Assembly: GCF_014651695.1 (NCBI RefSeq)
Contig: NZ_BMXJ01000005.1
Span: forward strand, 511,415 to 575,414
Direction of reading: 5' to 3'
DNA length: 64,000 nucleotides
From: Nocardiopsis terrae
Lineage (GTDB): Bacteria; Actinomycetota; Actinomycetes; Streptosporangiales; Streptosporangiaceae
The translations under genes were made by a program, and so were the position numbers. Shown in pieces: positions 36,559-45,655 of the stretch; the stretch's first letter is position 1; each line of letters begins with the position of its first letter. The notes under the pieces were generated by a model, which saw only the letters and a list, made by a program, of their open reading frames with translations, was not told where the DNA came from and did no database searches.

Positions 36559-36641
36559 GTACCGAATCAGACCCCCACCGCCAAGTCAACGGATCGAAGC
36601 CCGCCCGAAACCCAACCGTTACCGAGGGTGCCCTCTGCGGG

Positions 36642-36671
36642 CACGGTCCCGGGGCCGCCCCCGGGACCGTG
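36642..36671 (-). terminator. Terminator after metQ
   Basis: CACGGTCCCGGGG (36642-36654) and CCCCGGGACCGTG (36659-36671) form a perfect 13-bp stem with a 4-base loop, 13 bp past the metQ stop. Confidence 0.8.
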
Positions 36672-36684
36672 TGCGGCGGTGAGG

Positions 36685-37545
36685 CTACTCCCGCACCTCA
36701 CCGACCGGGATCACGATGCCCTGCCAGCGCTCCTCCATGAAGTCGGTCACCTCGGGGCTGTGCAGCAGGTCGTTGAGCCGTACCAGGTCCTCGGACTCCA
36801 CGTCCTCCGAGCGCACCACCAGGCCGTTGGCGTACGGGTTGTCCTCGGTCTCCTCCCATGCCAGCGCGTTCGCCGTCTCGGGAAGGTCGGCCTCCAGCGC
36901 GTAGTTGCCGTTCACCACCGCCGCGTCCACGTCCTGGAGGGAGCGCGGCAGTTGGGCCGCCTCCACCGGGGTGACCGTGATGTCGAGCGGATTGTCCTCG
37001 ATGTCGGACTCGGCGGCCTGTCCCTCGGCACCCTCCGCCAGGGTGATCACGTCCTGCGCCTCGAGGAGCCGCAGGGCCCGGTCCATGTTCGAGGAGTCGT
37101 TGGGCACCGCGATGTCCGCGCCCTCGGGCAGGTCGTCCAGGTCCTCCACGTCCTCGGAGTACAGGCCGAACGCCTCCAGGTGCACGTCCGCCACGTAGGA
37201 CAGGTCAGCGCCCGGGTTGCCCTGGAGGTACTCCTCCAGGAACGGGACCGTCTGGTAGTAGTTGGCGTCCAGCTCGCCCTCGGCCAGCGCCGCGTTCGGC
37301 TGGTTGTAGTCGGTGTACTCGACCACCTCGACGGCCAGACCCGCCTCGGCCGCCAGCTCGTCGTTGACGAACTCCAGGATCTCCGCGTGCGGCAGCGGGG
37401 TGGCGCCGACCCGCAGCGTCACCAGGCCGTCGTCGCCCCCGCCGTTCTCGGAGGCCCGCTCGCTGGGGCTACCGCAGCCCGCGAGCAGCACCGCCGCGGC
37501 GCCGGCCGCCGCGACCCCCCGCAGTACGTTCGCACTCCCTGTCAT
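36685..37545 (-). CDS. metQ: Methionine ABC transporter substrate-binding lipoprotein MetQ
   Basis: A 286-residue NLPA/MetQ lipoprotein. The signal ends in the lipobox LLAGC (Cys24); the mature part has the family LVTLRVGATPLPHAEIL strand and NGNYALEADLPETANALAWE. ATG preceded by AAGGAGA at ideal spacing. Binds methionine outside the membrane and delivers it to MetI/MetN. Third gene of metN-metI-metQ. Confidence 0.93.
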   Translation of the reverse strand: MTGSANVLRGVAAAGAAAVLLAGCGSPSERASENGGGDDGLVTLRVGATPLPHAEILEFVNDELAAEAGLAVEVVEYTDYNQPNAALAEGELDANYYQTVPFLEEYLQGNPGADLSYVADVHLEAFGLYSEDVEDLDDLPEGADIAVPNDSSNMDRALRLLEAQDVITLAEGAEGQAAESDIEDNPLDITVTPVEAAQLPRSLQDVDAAVVNGNYALEADLPETANALAWEETEDNPYANGLVVRSEDVESEDLVRLNDLLHSPEVTDFMEERWQGIVIPVGEVRE

Positions 37546-37608
37546 CGCTGTCTCCTTGCCGTTCGATCCGGACAACTCTGTGGGGGGTGCGGGGGGTCGG
37601 GGCGGGCC

Positions 37609-38340
37609 TCAGCTCCGGGACAGCCTGCGTACCATCAGGTCGCCCACGCTCTGCGCGACCTGCACGATGACGATCAGCAGGATCACGGTGGCCCACAGGT
37701 AGTGGTCGTTGAAGCGCTGGTAGCCCTCGCGGATGGCGAGGTCGCCCAGACCTCCGCCGCCGATGGCACCGGCCATCGCGGAGTACGAGATGAGGGTGAC
37801 CACGGTCATCACCAGACCGGCGATCAGGCCGGGCATGGCCTCGGGCAGCATCACCTTGCCCACGATCGTGAGCTTGCGGGTTCCCATGGCGTGCGCGGCC
37901 TCGACCACCCCGCGGTCGACCTCGCGCAGGGAGGTCTCCACCAGGCGCGCGAAGAACGGGATGGCCCCGATGCTCAGCGGCACGATCGCGGCCGTCGGTC
38001 CCAGCGTGGTGCCCACCAGGAAGCGGGTCAGCGACAGCACCGCCACCATCAGGACGATGAAGGGCAGGGAGCGGCCGATGTTGACGATCGCGCTGAGCAC
38101 GGCGCGCACGGCCGGGGCCGGGATGAGGCCCCCCTTGTCGGTGGCGACCAGCAGCACGCCCAGGGGCAGGCCGAAGAGGACGCTGAAGACGGTCGCCCAC
38201 AACACCATGTAGACGGTGTCCTGGGTGCCGAGCCACAGGCTGGGCCACATGTCGGGCCAGGCCGCGAGGAAGTCGGTGACGGCGGTGACCGCTCCACCGC
38301 CCTGGGCGAGGACGAGGACGTCGGCGGGGTTGGTGTTCAC
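37609..38340 (-). CDS. metI: Methionine ABC transporter permease MetI
   Basis: A 243-residue inner-membrane permease with an extra hydrophobic N-terminal stretch. The permease coupling loop EAAHAMGTRKLTIVGKVMLP (EAA motif) and the ABC-permease segments NIGRSLPFIVLMVAVL and AGAIGGGGLGDLAI are intact. The start overlaps the metN stop by 4 bases. Confidence 0.93.
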   Translation of the reverse strand: MNTNPADVLVLAQGGGAVTAVTDFLAAWPDMWPSLWLGTQDTVYMVLWATVFSVLFGLPLGVLLVATDKGGLIPAPAVRAVLSAIVNIGRSLPFIVLMVAVLSLTRFLVGTTLGPTAAIVPLSIGAIPFFARLVETSLREVDRGVVEAAHAMGTRKLTIVGKVMLPEAMPGLIAGLVMTVVTLISYSAMAGAIGGGGLGDLAIREGYQRFNDHYLWATVILLIVIVQVAQSVGDLMVRRLSRS

Positions 38341-39305
38341 TTTCCGGCCTCCTCGACCAGCAGGCCGTGCTCGGACAGGTAGGTGAGCGCCTCACGGCGG
38401 CGGTCGCCGCGCATGTCGACGCTGAGACGGCCCACTGACTGGCCCGCGACCTGCTCCACCCCGCCGCCGAGGATGTTCACGTCCACGTCGAAGCGGCGGG
38501 TGAGTTCGGACATGAAGGGCTCGTCGAAGGAGCGCGGGTAGGTGATGACGACCGTTTCGGGGCCGCCGTTGTCCGGCAGCGGGAAGAGTGAGCGCGCCAG
38601 CAGTGATCCGGGCGTCCCGATGAGGTCCAGCACACGGCCGGACTCGCGGAACTCGCCGTCCTCCATGATCGCCGCGGAGTCGCAGATCCGCTTGATCACG
38701 TCCATCTCGTGGGTGATCAGCAGGATCGTCAGACCCAGTTCGTCGCGCAGGCGGCGCAGGAGCGTGAGGATCGACTCGGTGGTGGCGGGGTCCAGGGCCG
38801 AGGTCGCCTCGTCGCTGAGCAGCACCTTGGGGTCGGAGGCCAGGGCCCGCGCGATGCCGACGCGCTGCTTCTGGCCGCCGGAGAGCTGGGCGGGGTAGGC
38901 GCGCGCCTTGTCGGAGAGGCCCACCAGGTCGAGGAGCTCGCCCACCCGGGCGGTCCGCCTGGCGCGGGAGACCCCGGAGACCTCCAAAGGGAAACCGACG
39001 TTGCCCGCGACCGTGCGCGAGGAGAGCAGGGCGAAGTGCTGGTGCACCATGCCGATCCGCCTCCGCGCCGCGCGCAGGCGGGCCCCGCGCAGGGAGGTGA
39101 GTTCCTCCCCGTCGACGTGCACGGTGCCGCCGTCCGGGCGTTCCAGAAGGTTCACCGAGCGCAGGAGGGTGCTCTTTCCCGCACCGCTCTGTCCCACGAC
39201 CCCGAAGATCTCACCGGACTCGACATGCAGGTCCACCCCGTTCAGGGCGTGCACCTGGCGTTTCTTCAACCTGTAGGTCTTGTGCAGACCCACTGCGTCA
39301 ATCAC
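38337..39305 (-). CDS. metN: Methionine ABC transporter ATP-binding protein MetN
   Basis: About 322 residues. Walker A GQSGAGKSTL, ABC signature LSGGQKQRVGIARAL, a Walker B variant VLLSDEATSALDP and the H-loop THEMD are complete; the C-terminal NIL domain (about residues 250-320) provides methionine feedback inhibition. I chose GTG 39305 (VIDAVGLHKTY) because codon use upstream turns non-coding; the frame stays open to 39413. No good ribosome site precedes either, so the start is uncertain. No SAM riboswitch is recognisable upstream. Confidence 0.9.
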   Translation of the reverse strand: MIDAVGLHKTYRLKKRQVHALNGVDLHVESGEIFGVVGQSGAGKSTLLRSVNLLERPDGGTVHVDGEELTSLRGARLRAARRRIGMVHQHFALLSSRTVAGNVGFPLEVSGVSRARRTARVGELLDLVGLSDKARAYPAQLSGGQKQRVGIARALASDPKVLLSDEATSALDPATTESILTLLRRLRDELGLTILLITHEMDVIKRICDSAAIMEDGEFRESGRVLDLIGTPGSLLARSLFPLPDNGGPETVVITYPRSFDEPFMSELTRRFDVDVNILGGGVEQVAGQSVGRLSVDMRGDRRREALTYLSEHGLLVEEAGK

Positions 39306-39939
39306 GGTTTTCCCATCGACGTCTGGCGGTGGTGTCCCGGGAGGCGGCGCTCGCAGGCGGACGGGCTCCCGGTTCAGCGTGGATTTGACGCCACACCCGA
39401 GCGTACGAAGCACTCAGCGGGCGGGCGGCGGCGACGCGCCGGTGGGCCCGGCGGCCTGACGGGCTTCGCGGAGGAGGGCCCCGGGAGCGGCCCCGGCTCG
39501 GTACACCGGGCGCGGCTCCGGCTCCGGCTCAGAGGCGGCTAGCGCGTGCGACAGCGACCGCCGGGCAGCGGAACGCACCGCCGGGTGGTGTCCGCCGGGT
39601 CGGCGGGGGTCGCTTCGTCGTGCTCAGGAGCCTTCACGGCACCAACTCAACCATGGACGGATGGCTCCGCTCAGCAAAATACTTGACCTTAATATGGTTA
39701 TTTATGCCACATTGGGGCGTTTAGGGTGGCGAGGGATCACCCCAGCCCTCCCGAACACCCACACGAGTGCCTACACTCATTACCGTCCCGTGACTCTCCC
39801 CGCGGTAGCGCGCCAGTGAGTATCGAGGGCCCCTGGTAGTCCGACGGCCGCCGGCCCCGCACCGGGAAAGACGAGTAGAAGCGACCGCAGCGCCCCGTGT
39901 CCGCAGGGGACGCACGCGGGCCCGAGGAGCGACCACACC
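39306..39939. other. Gene-free region between metN and the coiled-coil protein
   Basis: About 630 bp with no convincing gene. It includes an AT-rich island at 39676-39706 (TTGACC at 39683-39688; near-palindrome CCTTAATATGG at 39687-39697) that stands out sharply and probably carries promoter or regulator sites for one or both divergent units. Confidence 0.45.
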
Positions 39940-41001
39940 GTGCAGTCCGATGACCTGAGCCGAGTGGACGACTACGCCGACTTCTGGGCGCCCGATCCCG
40001 CGTCCCGCACCTGGCGGGAAGCCCTCGCCGACTGCGCGGACGCCCTCCCCGCCCTCCGTGCCCTCTCGCGCCCGGGCCGCGGCCGGGTGGCCGTGGTCGC
40101 CCTCTCCCTGCTCACCGCGACGGCGGCGTTCCCCCTGCCCGCCTCGGCGGCCCCCGGGTTCACGCCCCGGGAGCCGGAGAGCATGAGCGAACTCCAGTCC
40201 CGCGCCGAGAGCATGACCGAGGAGTACAACGGCGAACTGCGCGACATGGAGGCGGTTCTGGAGGAGGCCGAGCGGGCCCAGGAGCGCGCCGAGGCCACCA
40301 GCGAGGACGTGGAGGAGGCCCAGGGCCAGGTGAGGTCCCTGGCCGTGGCCACCTACACCAGCAGCGGGATCGCCCCCTCGATGTCCCTGTTCGTGGAGGC
40401 CGAGCCCGACGAGGTCATCGACCGCGCCATCATCATCGACTACCTCTCCAGCACCAACCAGGAGAAGATCGACCAGCTCGACCAGGCGCACTCACGCGAC
40501 GAGGTCGCCCAGGAGAACGCGGAGGAGCGGCTGGCGGAGGCCCAGGAGGACCTGGACGAGCTGGAGGACCGCCGGATGGACGTGCGCCGCCTCATCGCCG
40601 ACCACCCGGAACAGCCCATGCAGCCGCACAACAACCTCACCCCGCGCACGGAGCAGATGCGCGACCTGGTGGTCCAGGAGTTCGGCCCGGGAGACGACGT
40701 GGGCGGCTACGGCTGCTACCGGGCCGTGGGCGGCTGGGTGGTCGGCGAGCACCCCAAGGGCCGGGCCTGCGACTTCATGGTGGACGCGAACGGCAGTATG
40801 CCCTCCCAGGAGCAGGTCGACCGCGGCTGGGCGATCTCCGAGTGGGCCAGGGACAACGCCGACGACCTCGGGATCATGTACGTCATCTACCGGCAGCAGA
40901 TCTGGGACGTGCGCCGCGGCGACACCGACTGGCGGCCGATGGCCGACCGGGGCAGCATCACCGAGAACCACTTCGACCACGTGCACATCTCGATGTTCTG
41001 A
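39940..41001 (+). CDS. Secreted coiled-coil protein with M15/LAS-like C-terminal domain
   Basis: 353 residues. A 46-residue Arg/Asp-rich N-terminal extension precedes a signal sequence (VAVVALSLLTATAAFPLPAS, then ASAAP for cleavage). A helical coiled coil (about 75-215) resembles the N-terminal region of actinobacterial cell-wall hydrolases. The C-terminal domain (about 235-353) has GEHPKGRACDFM and HFDHVHIS, a His/Asp/His set like LAS-type zinc peptidases. GTG start after GAGGAG. Probably cell-wall remodelling. It shares its plan with the M15 protein at 31483 but little sequence. Confidence 0.82.
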   Translation: MQSDDLSRVDDYADFWAPDPASRTWREALADCADALPALRALSRPGRGRVAVVALSLLTATAAFPLPASAAPGFTPREPESMSELQSRAESMTEEYNGELRDMEAVLEEAERAQERAEATSEDVEEAQGQVRSLAVATYTSSGIAPSMSLFVEAEPDEVIDRAIIIDYLSSTNQEKIDQLDQAHSRDEVAQENAEERLAEAQEDLDELEDRRMDVRRLIADHPEQPMQPHNNLTPRTEQMRDLVVQEFGPGDDVGGYGCYRAVGGWVVGEHPKGRACDFMVDANGSMPSQEQVDRGWAISEWARDNADDLGIMYVIYRQQIWDVRRGDTDWRPMADRGSITENHFDHVHISMF

Positions 41002-41599
41002 CCGGTGCCGCCGCGACGGCGGTACGCCCCTTGGCCACATCCGGTCACGGATCTTCCCCGGCGGCGGCCAACGATCGCCCGCCGGAGTCGGCCATGTCAC
41101 ATTCGGAGCGCCGCGTTCACGTTTCGAGACGGGAAACCCCGGCGCGGAGAGGTTTGTATTACCTCCCCTCCGGACGTCTGTCCACGGGCCGGCATCACGA
41201 TTGAATCACTCCCAAGGCGACCTCTTTCGCGAGAAGCACGAAACGGTGACGATTCCCCCCGTTACCCCTGGTCCGCCCTGCCCTCCGGACACCAGTCGCG
41301 GTTAGGATGCAACACGTCCCGACCCCTGGCCTGCGGGGAACCGACCCGCCGGCTCCACAGCGGAGGTCGGCGCCCCGTTCGAACCGGGGACCCCCTCACG
41401 ACACGGGGAACTCCCGCCCACGCCGCCCGCTCTCGCCCGCGGAACCGGCACCCGGTGCGGGCCCACCTCCCCCACGGTTCCCCGTGCTGTCACCCACCCG
41501 GCGATCCGCCGGTGGCCACCACGGGAACTCGTGAGAACCCAAAGGCGTGAACGCGCGCCTAAGACAACACGGTCACCACATCACCGGGCGAGGGGAGCC
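41002..41599. other. Long gene-free leader upstream of the Pro/Gly-rich membrane protein
   Basis: About 600 bp, no supported gene. CACGGGGAAC (41402-41411) pairs with GTTCCCCGTG (41477-41486) around a GC-rich internal hairpin, 114 bp before the next start codon, so the transcript may have a structured leader. Confidence 0.4.
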
Positions 41600-42688
41600 A
41601 TGAGCGAAAACGGACCTTACAACCAGCCACCGCAGAACCCTTACGGTGGCGGGGACGGCACCGGCGGCCAGCCGCCCTACGGTCAGCCGCACGGAGGCCC
41701 CTACGGCGACCCCGGCACCGGCGGTCAGCCCGGCTACGGCCAGGCCCCGTATCCGGGCGCGCCCGGGCAGGACCAGGGCATGTACGCGGGCGGCCAGCCG
41801 CCCTACGGCGCCCCCGTCGGCCCCGGAGGCCCCCCTGGCCCCGGAGGGCCCATGGGACCCGGGGGACCCGTCGGACCCGGCGGACCCGGCGGCTATCCCC
41901 CCGCCCCGCCGCCCCAGGGCGGCGGCAGCAAAGCGGGCCTGTGGGTGGTCATCGGCGGCGGTGTGGTCATCGTCGTCCTGGTGATCGCCGTGGTCGCCAT
42001 GCTGGTCACCAACGGCAACCGCGGCGAGGAGGTCGCGGCCGGTTCCGGGGAGACCACGCAGGAGGAACCCGCCGGGGAGGAGCCCGCCGAGGACCCCGCG
42101 GAGGAGGAGCCCGCCGAGGAGCCGGCTGCCAACGAGGGCCCCAGCGGTGAGCCGCCCTACGCGCTGCCCGCCGAACCCTGCGACTCCTTCACCGAGCAGG
42201 TCCAGTCCGACTTCCTGCTCCGCGACAGCGGCAGCAAGTACGTCTCCGACAACAACTCCAGCTGCTCCGAGACCGCCGAGGTCCCCGAGGGCAACCCCGA
42301 TGACGCCTACGGGTACCTGGAGATCGGCTACAACCTGCCCTACAGCGCCAGCGACTCCAACGAGGCCGCCGCCCAGGACTTCCAGGAGACGATCGACAAC
42401 ATCACCGGCGAGGGCTACAGCGACCGCTACTCGGCGGACGACATCGAGGAGAACAAGGCCGTCGAGGGCCTGGGCGACGAGGCCCACCTCGTCGTGACCA
42501 AGTACGAGATGCTGGGCAACCTGGTCCCGGAGGCCACGCTTCTGGTCCGTGCGGACAACCTCGTCGTCGAGGTCAACTACTACCTCGACGACTTCAACGG
42601 TGACACGGAGGACCTCACCCTTCCGGAGGACGTCGAGGGCATCATGGTCAACGCCGCCACCGAGGCGATGAACCTGGTCGGCACCTGA
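41600..42688 (+). CDS. Membrane-anchored protein with Pro/Gly/Tyr-rich cytoplasmic arm
   Basis: 362 residues: a 105-residue N-terminal arm of PYGQP and GPGGP repeats, one transmembrane helix (LWVVIGGGVVIVVLVIAVVAML, about 114-136), an acidic EEPAEEPAxE linker, and an extracellular domain of about 190 residues with two cysteines (in EPCDSF and NSSCSE) likely forming a disulphide. ATG after GAGGGGAG. The layout recalls actinobacterial surface proteins of unknown role. No catalytic motif seen. Confidence 0.85.
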   Translation: MSENGPYNQPPQNPYGGGDGTGGQPPYGQPHGGPYGDPGTGGQPGYGQAPYPGAPGQDQGMYAGGQPPYGAPVGPGGPPGPGGPMGPGGPVGPGGPGGYPPAPPPQGGGSKAGLWVVIGGGVVIVVLVIAVVAMLVTNGNRGEEVAAGSGETTQEEPAGEEPAEDPAEEEPAEEPAANEGPSGEPPYALPAEPCDSFTEQVQSDFLLRDSGSKYVSDNNSSCSETAEVPEGNPDDAYGYLEIGYNLPYSASDSNEAAAQDFQETIDNITGEGYSDRYSADDIEENKAVEGLGDEAHLVVTKYEMLGNLVPEATLLVRADNLVVEVNYYLDDFNGDTEDLTLPEDVEGIMVNAATEAMNLVGT

Positions 42689-42719
42689 CCCAGGTCCGGG
42701 CCGGACTCCGGTCGGGCAC

Positions 42720-42754
42720 CGAAGGGGGGCCGCGGTAGCCGCGGCCCCCCTTCG
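42720..42754. terminator. Bidirectional terminator between convergent genes
   Basis: CGAAGGGGGGCCGCGG (42720-42735) and CCGCGGCCCCCCTTCG (42739-42754) form a perfect 16-bp stem with a TAG loop between the surface-protein gene and metE. Confidence 0.85.
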
Positions 42755-42793
42755 CCTGTTCCTTCCCTGTCAGCCCGCGGCGGGGGCCGGGGA

Positions 42794-45094
42794 TCAGCCC
42801 CCGGCCGGCGCCTGGGGGCCGATATCGGCGCGGACCCGGCGGGCCGCCTCGACCATGTTGCGCAGGGCCTGCTCGGCCTCGGCGTAACCGCGGGTCTTCA
42901 GACCGCAGTCCGGGTTGGCCCACAGGTTCCCGGCGTCCACGTGCCGCACCGCCAGCCGCAGCGAGGCCTCGATCTCCTCCACCGAGGGCACTCGCGGCGA
43001 GTGGATGTCGTACACGCCGGGGCCGATCCCCCGCCGGTAGCCGCGCCGGCCCAGGGCCGCCACGAGCTCCATCCGCGAACGGGCCGCCTCGACGCTGGTG
43101 ACGTCGGCGTCCAGCGCCTCGATTCCGCCGACGATCTGGTTGAACTCCGAGTAGCACATGTGGGTGTGGACGGTCGTGGTCGGTGCGACCCCGGAGGTGG
43201 CCAGGCGGAACGAACGCACCGCCCAGTCCAGGTACGCCTGCCGCCGTTCCTCCCGCAGCGGCAGCAGCTCCCGCAGGGCCGCCTCGTCCACCTGGATGTG
43301 GCGGATGCCCGCCCTCTCCAGATCAGCGACCTCGTCGCGCAGCGCCAGCCCGACCTGGAGGGCGGTCTCGCCGAGCGGCTGGTCGGTCCGGACGAACGAC
43401 CAGGCGAGCATGGTGACCGGACCGGTCAGCATGCCCTTGACCGGCTTGTCGGTGCGCGACTGGGCGTAGGTGATCCACTCGACCGTCATCGGCTCGGGGC
43501 GCGAGACGTCACCGAACAGGATCGGGGGACGTACGCAGCGCGAACCGTAGGACTGCACCCACCCGTTCCGGGTGGTGGCGTAGCCCTCCAACTGCTCCGC
43601 GAAGTACTGGACCATGTCGTTGCGCTCGGGCTCGCCGTGGACGAGGACGTCCAGGCCGATCTCCTCCTGGAGCGCGATGACACGGTCGATCTCCGCGCGG
43701 AGGATCCGCTTGTACTCCTCGGTCGGCAGCTCGCCCCGACGGTGCGCGGCACGCGCGCGGCGCAGCTCGGGGGTCTGCGGGAAGGAACCGATGGTGGTCG
43801 TGGTGAGCGCGGTGTCGGTGGGGGCACCCCGCTCCTCGGGACGCTCGTAGGCGTCCGGGCCCAGAGCGTCCAGGCGGGCGCGCACCCGGGCGTCGGTGAA
43901 GGACGGCGGCCGGGTCTCGACCGCGTCGAAACCGGTGTCCGTGCCCTCGGACAGGACGCGGCCGAGCAGGGCCACCTCCTCGGCCTTCTGCCTGGCGAAG
44001 GCCAGCGCCCCGCGCAGCTCGGGAGCGAGGTCGGTCTCGGCGTCCAGGTCGATGGGGACGTGGAGCAGCGAGCAGGAGGTACTCACGGTGAGCTCGTCGG
44101 TGAGGGCGAGCAGGGTGCCGAGCTCGGCCGCGGCGGCGGGCAGGTCCGTGCGCCAGACGTTGCGTCCGTCCACGACGCCCGCGACCAGCCGGGTGGCGCC
44201 CAGACCGGAGACCGCGGCCAGGTCCCCGACGCCCTCCCGGTCGGTGACCAGGTCGAGGCCGACCGCCTCCACCGGGGAGTCCTTGAGCACACGCAGGGCG
44301 GCGGCGCCGATGGAGCCGAAGTAGGTGGAGACCAGGAGCGAGGGGCGCTCGGTGAGGGAACCCAACCGCTGGCAGACGCGTTCCAGGTGGCCGACGGCGG
44401 CGCGGCCCTCGTCGGTGGCCAGGATCGGCTCGTCGAGCTGGACCTCGGTGGCGCCCGCCTCCTCGAGGTCACCCAGAAGCCTGGCGTAGGCGTCCAGGAG
44501 CTGGTCGAGCAGCTCGATCGGTTCCCAGCCCTCGGGGGCGTCGTCGGCGGCCTTGGCCAGCAGGAGGAAGGTGAGCGGGCCGAGCAGCACGGGGCGGGTC
44601 CGGAAACCGGCCTCGGAGGCCTCGCGGAACTCCGCGACGGGTTTGTCACCGACCAGGCGCGGCCGAGTGCTCGGGGACAGCTCCGGAACCAGGTAGTGGT
44701 AGTTGGTGTCGAACCACTTGGTCATCTCCAGGGGCGGGGCGCCCTGCTCGCCGCGGGCGAGGGCGAAGTAGCGGCGCAGCTGCTCGTCCCGGTCCCCGGC
44801 CTGGGCCGGGGAGGGGAAGCGGGAGGGGACGAGGTCGAACAGGACCGCCGTGTCCAGCACGTGGTCGTAGGGGGAGAACGTGTTGGACGGGAGGTCGTCC
44901 ACGCCCGCCTCCCGCAGTCGGGCGTAGACGCCCCTGCGGAGTTCGGAGGCGACGGCGTCGAACTCCCGGGCGGTGGTACCGCCCTTCCAGTAGGACTCGC
45001 TGGCACGCTTGAGTTCACGGTCGGGGCCGATGCGCGGGTAGCCGTGCACCGTGGAGCGCACGGTGGGCCTGGCAGCCCCCGGGGTCGTGGCCAT
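42794..45094 (-). CDS. metE: Cobalamin-independent methionine synthase MetE
   Basis: A 766-residue zinc enzyme moving a methyl group from methyltetrahydrofolate-polyglutamate to homocysteine. YPRIGPDRELKRASESYWKG opens the N-terminal barrel; zinc ligands lie in HTHMCYSEFN (His, Cys) and NPDCGLKTR (Cys) of the C-terminal barrel. ATG after GAGGGAGAG. A cobalamin riboswitch precedes it, so it should be shut off when B12 is available. Confidence 0.95.
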   Translation of the reverse strand: MATTPGAARPTVRSTVHGYPRIGPDRELKRASESYWKGGTTAREFDAVASELRRGVYARLREAGVDDLPSNTFSPYDHVLDTAVLFDLVPSRFPSPAQAGDRDEQLRRYFALARGEQGAPPLEMTKWFDTNYHYLVPELSPSTRPRLVGDKPVAEFREASEAGFRTRPVLLGPLTFLLLAKAADDAPEGWEPIELLDQLLDAYARLLGDLEEAGATEVQLDEPILATDEGRAAVGHLERVCQRLGSLTERPSLLVSTYFGSIGAAALRVLKDSPVEAVGLDLVTDREGVGDLAAVSGLGATRLVAGVVDGRNVWRTDLPAAAAELGTLLALTDELTVSTSCSLLHVPIDLDAETDLAPELRGALAFARQKAEEVALLGRVLSEGTDTGFDAVETRPPSFTDARVRARLDALGPDAYERPEERGAPTDTALTTTTIGSFPQTPELRRARAAHRRGELPTEEYKRILRAEIDRVIALQEEIGLDVLVHGEPERNDMVQYFAEQLEGYATTRNGWVQSYGSRCVRPPILFGDVSRPEPMTVEWITYAQSRTDKPVKGMLTGPVTMLAWSFVRTDQPLGETALQVGLALRDEVADLERAGIRHIQVDEAALRELLPLREERRQAYLDWAVRSFRLATSGVAPTTTVHTHMCYSEFNQIVGGIEALDADVTSVEAARSRMELVAALGRRGYRRGIGPGVYDIHSPRVPSVEEIEASLRLAVRHVDAGNLWANPDCGLKTRGYAEAEQALRNMVEAARRVRADIGPQAPAGG

Positions 45095-45249
45095 GAAGCT
45101 TCTCTCCCTCGTCGAAAGCCGGGTACCGGCCGCGAGGCGAGCGAGGACGCGGACACGCCGAGGAACACTTCTCCAGCGCACGGCTGTCTCCGCCCTCGGC
45201 CCTCCCTCGGGGCACGGGACCACCGGCGGCACAGGTGCACCGCCGGGCG

Positions 45250-45432
45250 GAGGCAGGTCTTCGGACTCGTGGGCGCTTCCGGCGTGAGGGCCGGTTCTCC
45301 TAGCAGTCGCCGCTTCCCGGTTCCCGACCTTTCCGGTCGGCTCACCAGTGCTTATGGCGACGGTCGTTCCCACTCACCGCTGCGGGGCAGTCCCGGACTC
45401 GCACCGGGTTCCCTCTTTCGACACGCACCACC
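45250..45432 (-). ncRNA. Cobalamin riboswitch upstream of metE
   Basis: Read on the minus strand, the region contains the B12-box-like core: GGTGCGAGTCCGGGACTG, CCCCGCAGCGGTGAGT and, near the 3' end, CACGAGTCCGAAGACCTGCC, which are the conserved blocks of the cobalamin riboswitch. It lies about 155 bp before the metE start and probably controls transcription or translation of the enzyme that B12 makes unnecessary. Confidence 0.92.
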
Positions 45433-45655
45433 CGCCCCGGAGGGCCTCCGGGGTGGAAAGGATGGAGCGTGTACCTTCCACGCCTGCAAGTATAGGAGCG
45501 CCCCCTCCGCCCCTGACCCCGGCGCGGCCCTCGCCCGCACGAGACGAACCCCCGCCGTGTGCTCGGCATCACACCCGACATCAGCGTTACGTGGGAGAGC
45601 GCGCCCCCGCCTCCCCCGCGAACGTTCGTCTGACGATGAACGTGGAGAACCCCAG

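Noticed and set aside
39306-39640. Possible SAM riboswitch upstream of metN
   Set aside because: None of the conserved SAM-I or SAM-IV blocks could be found on the minus strand.
42941-45600. Long plus-strand open frame running antisense through metE into the deacetylase gene
   Set aside because: It is the shadow of metE in very GC-rich DNA; only the part from 45656 has a start site, signal anchor and family domains.
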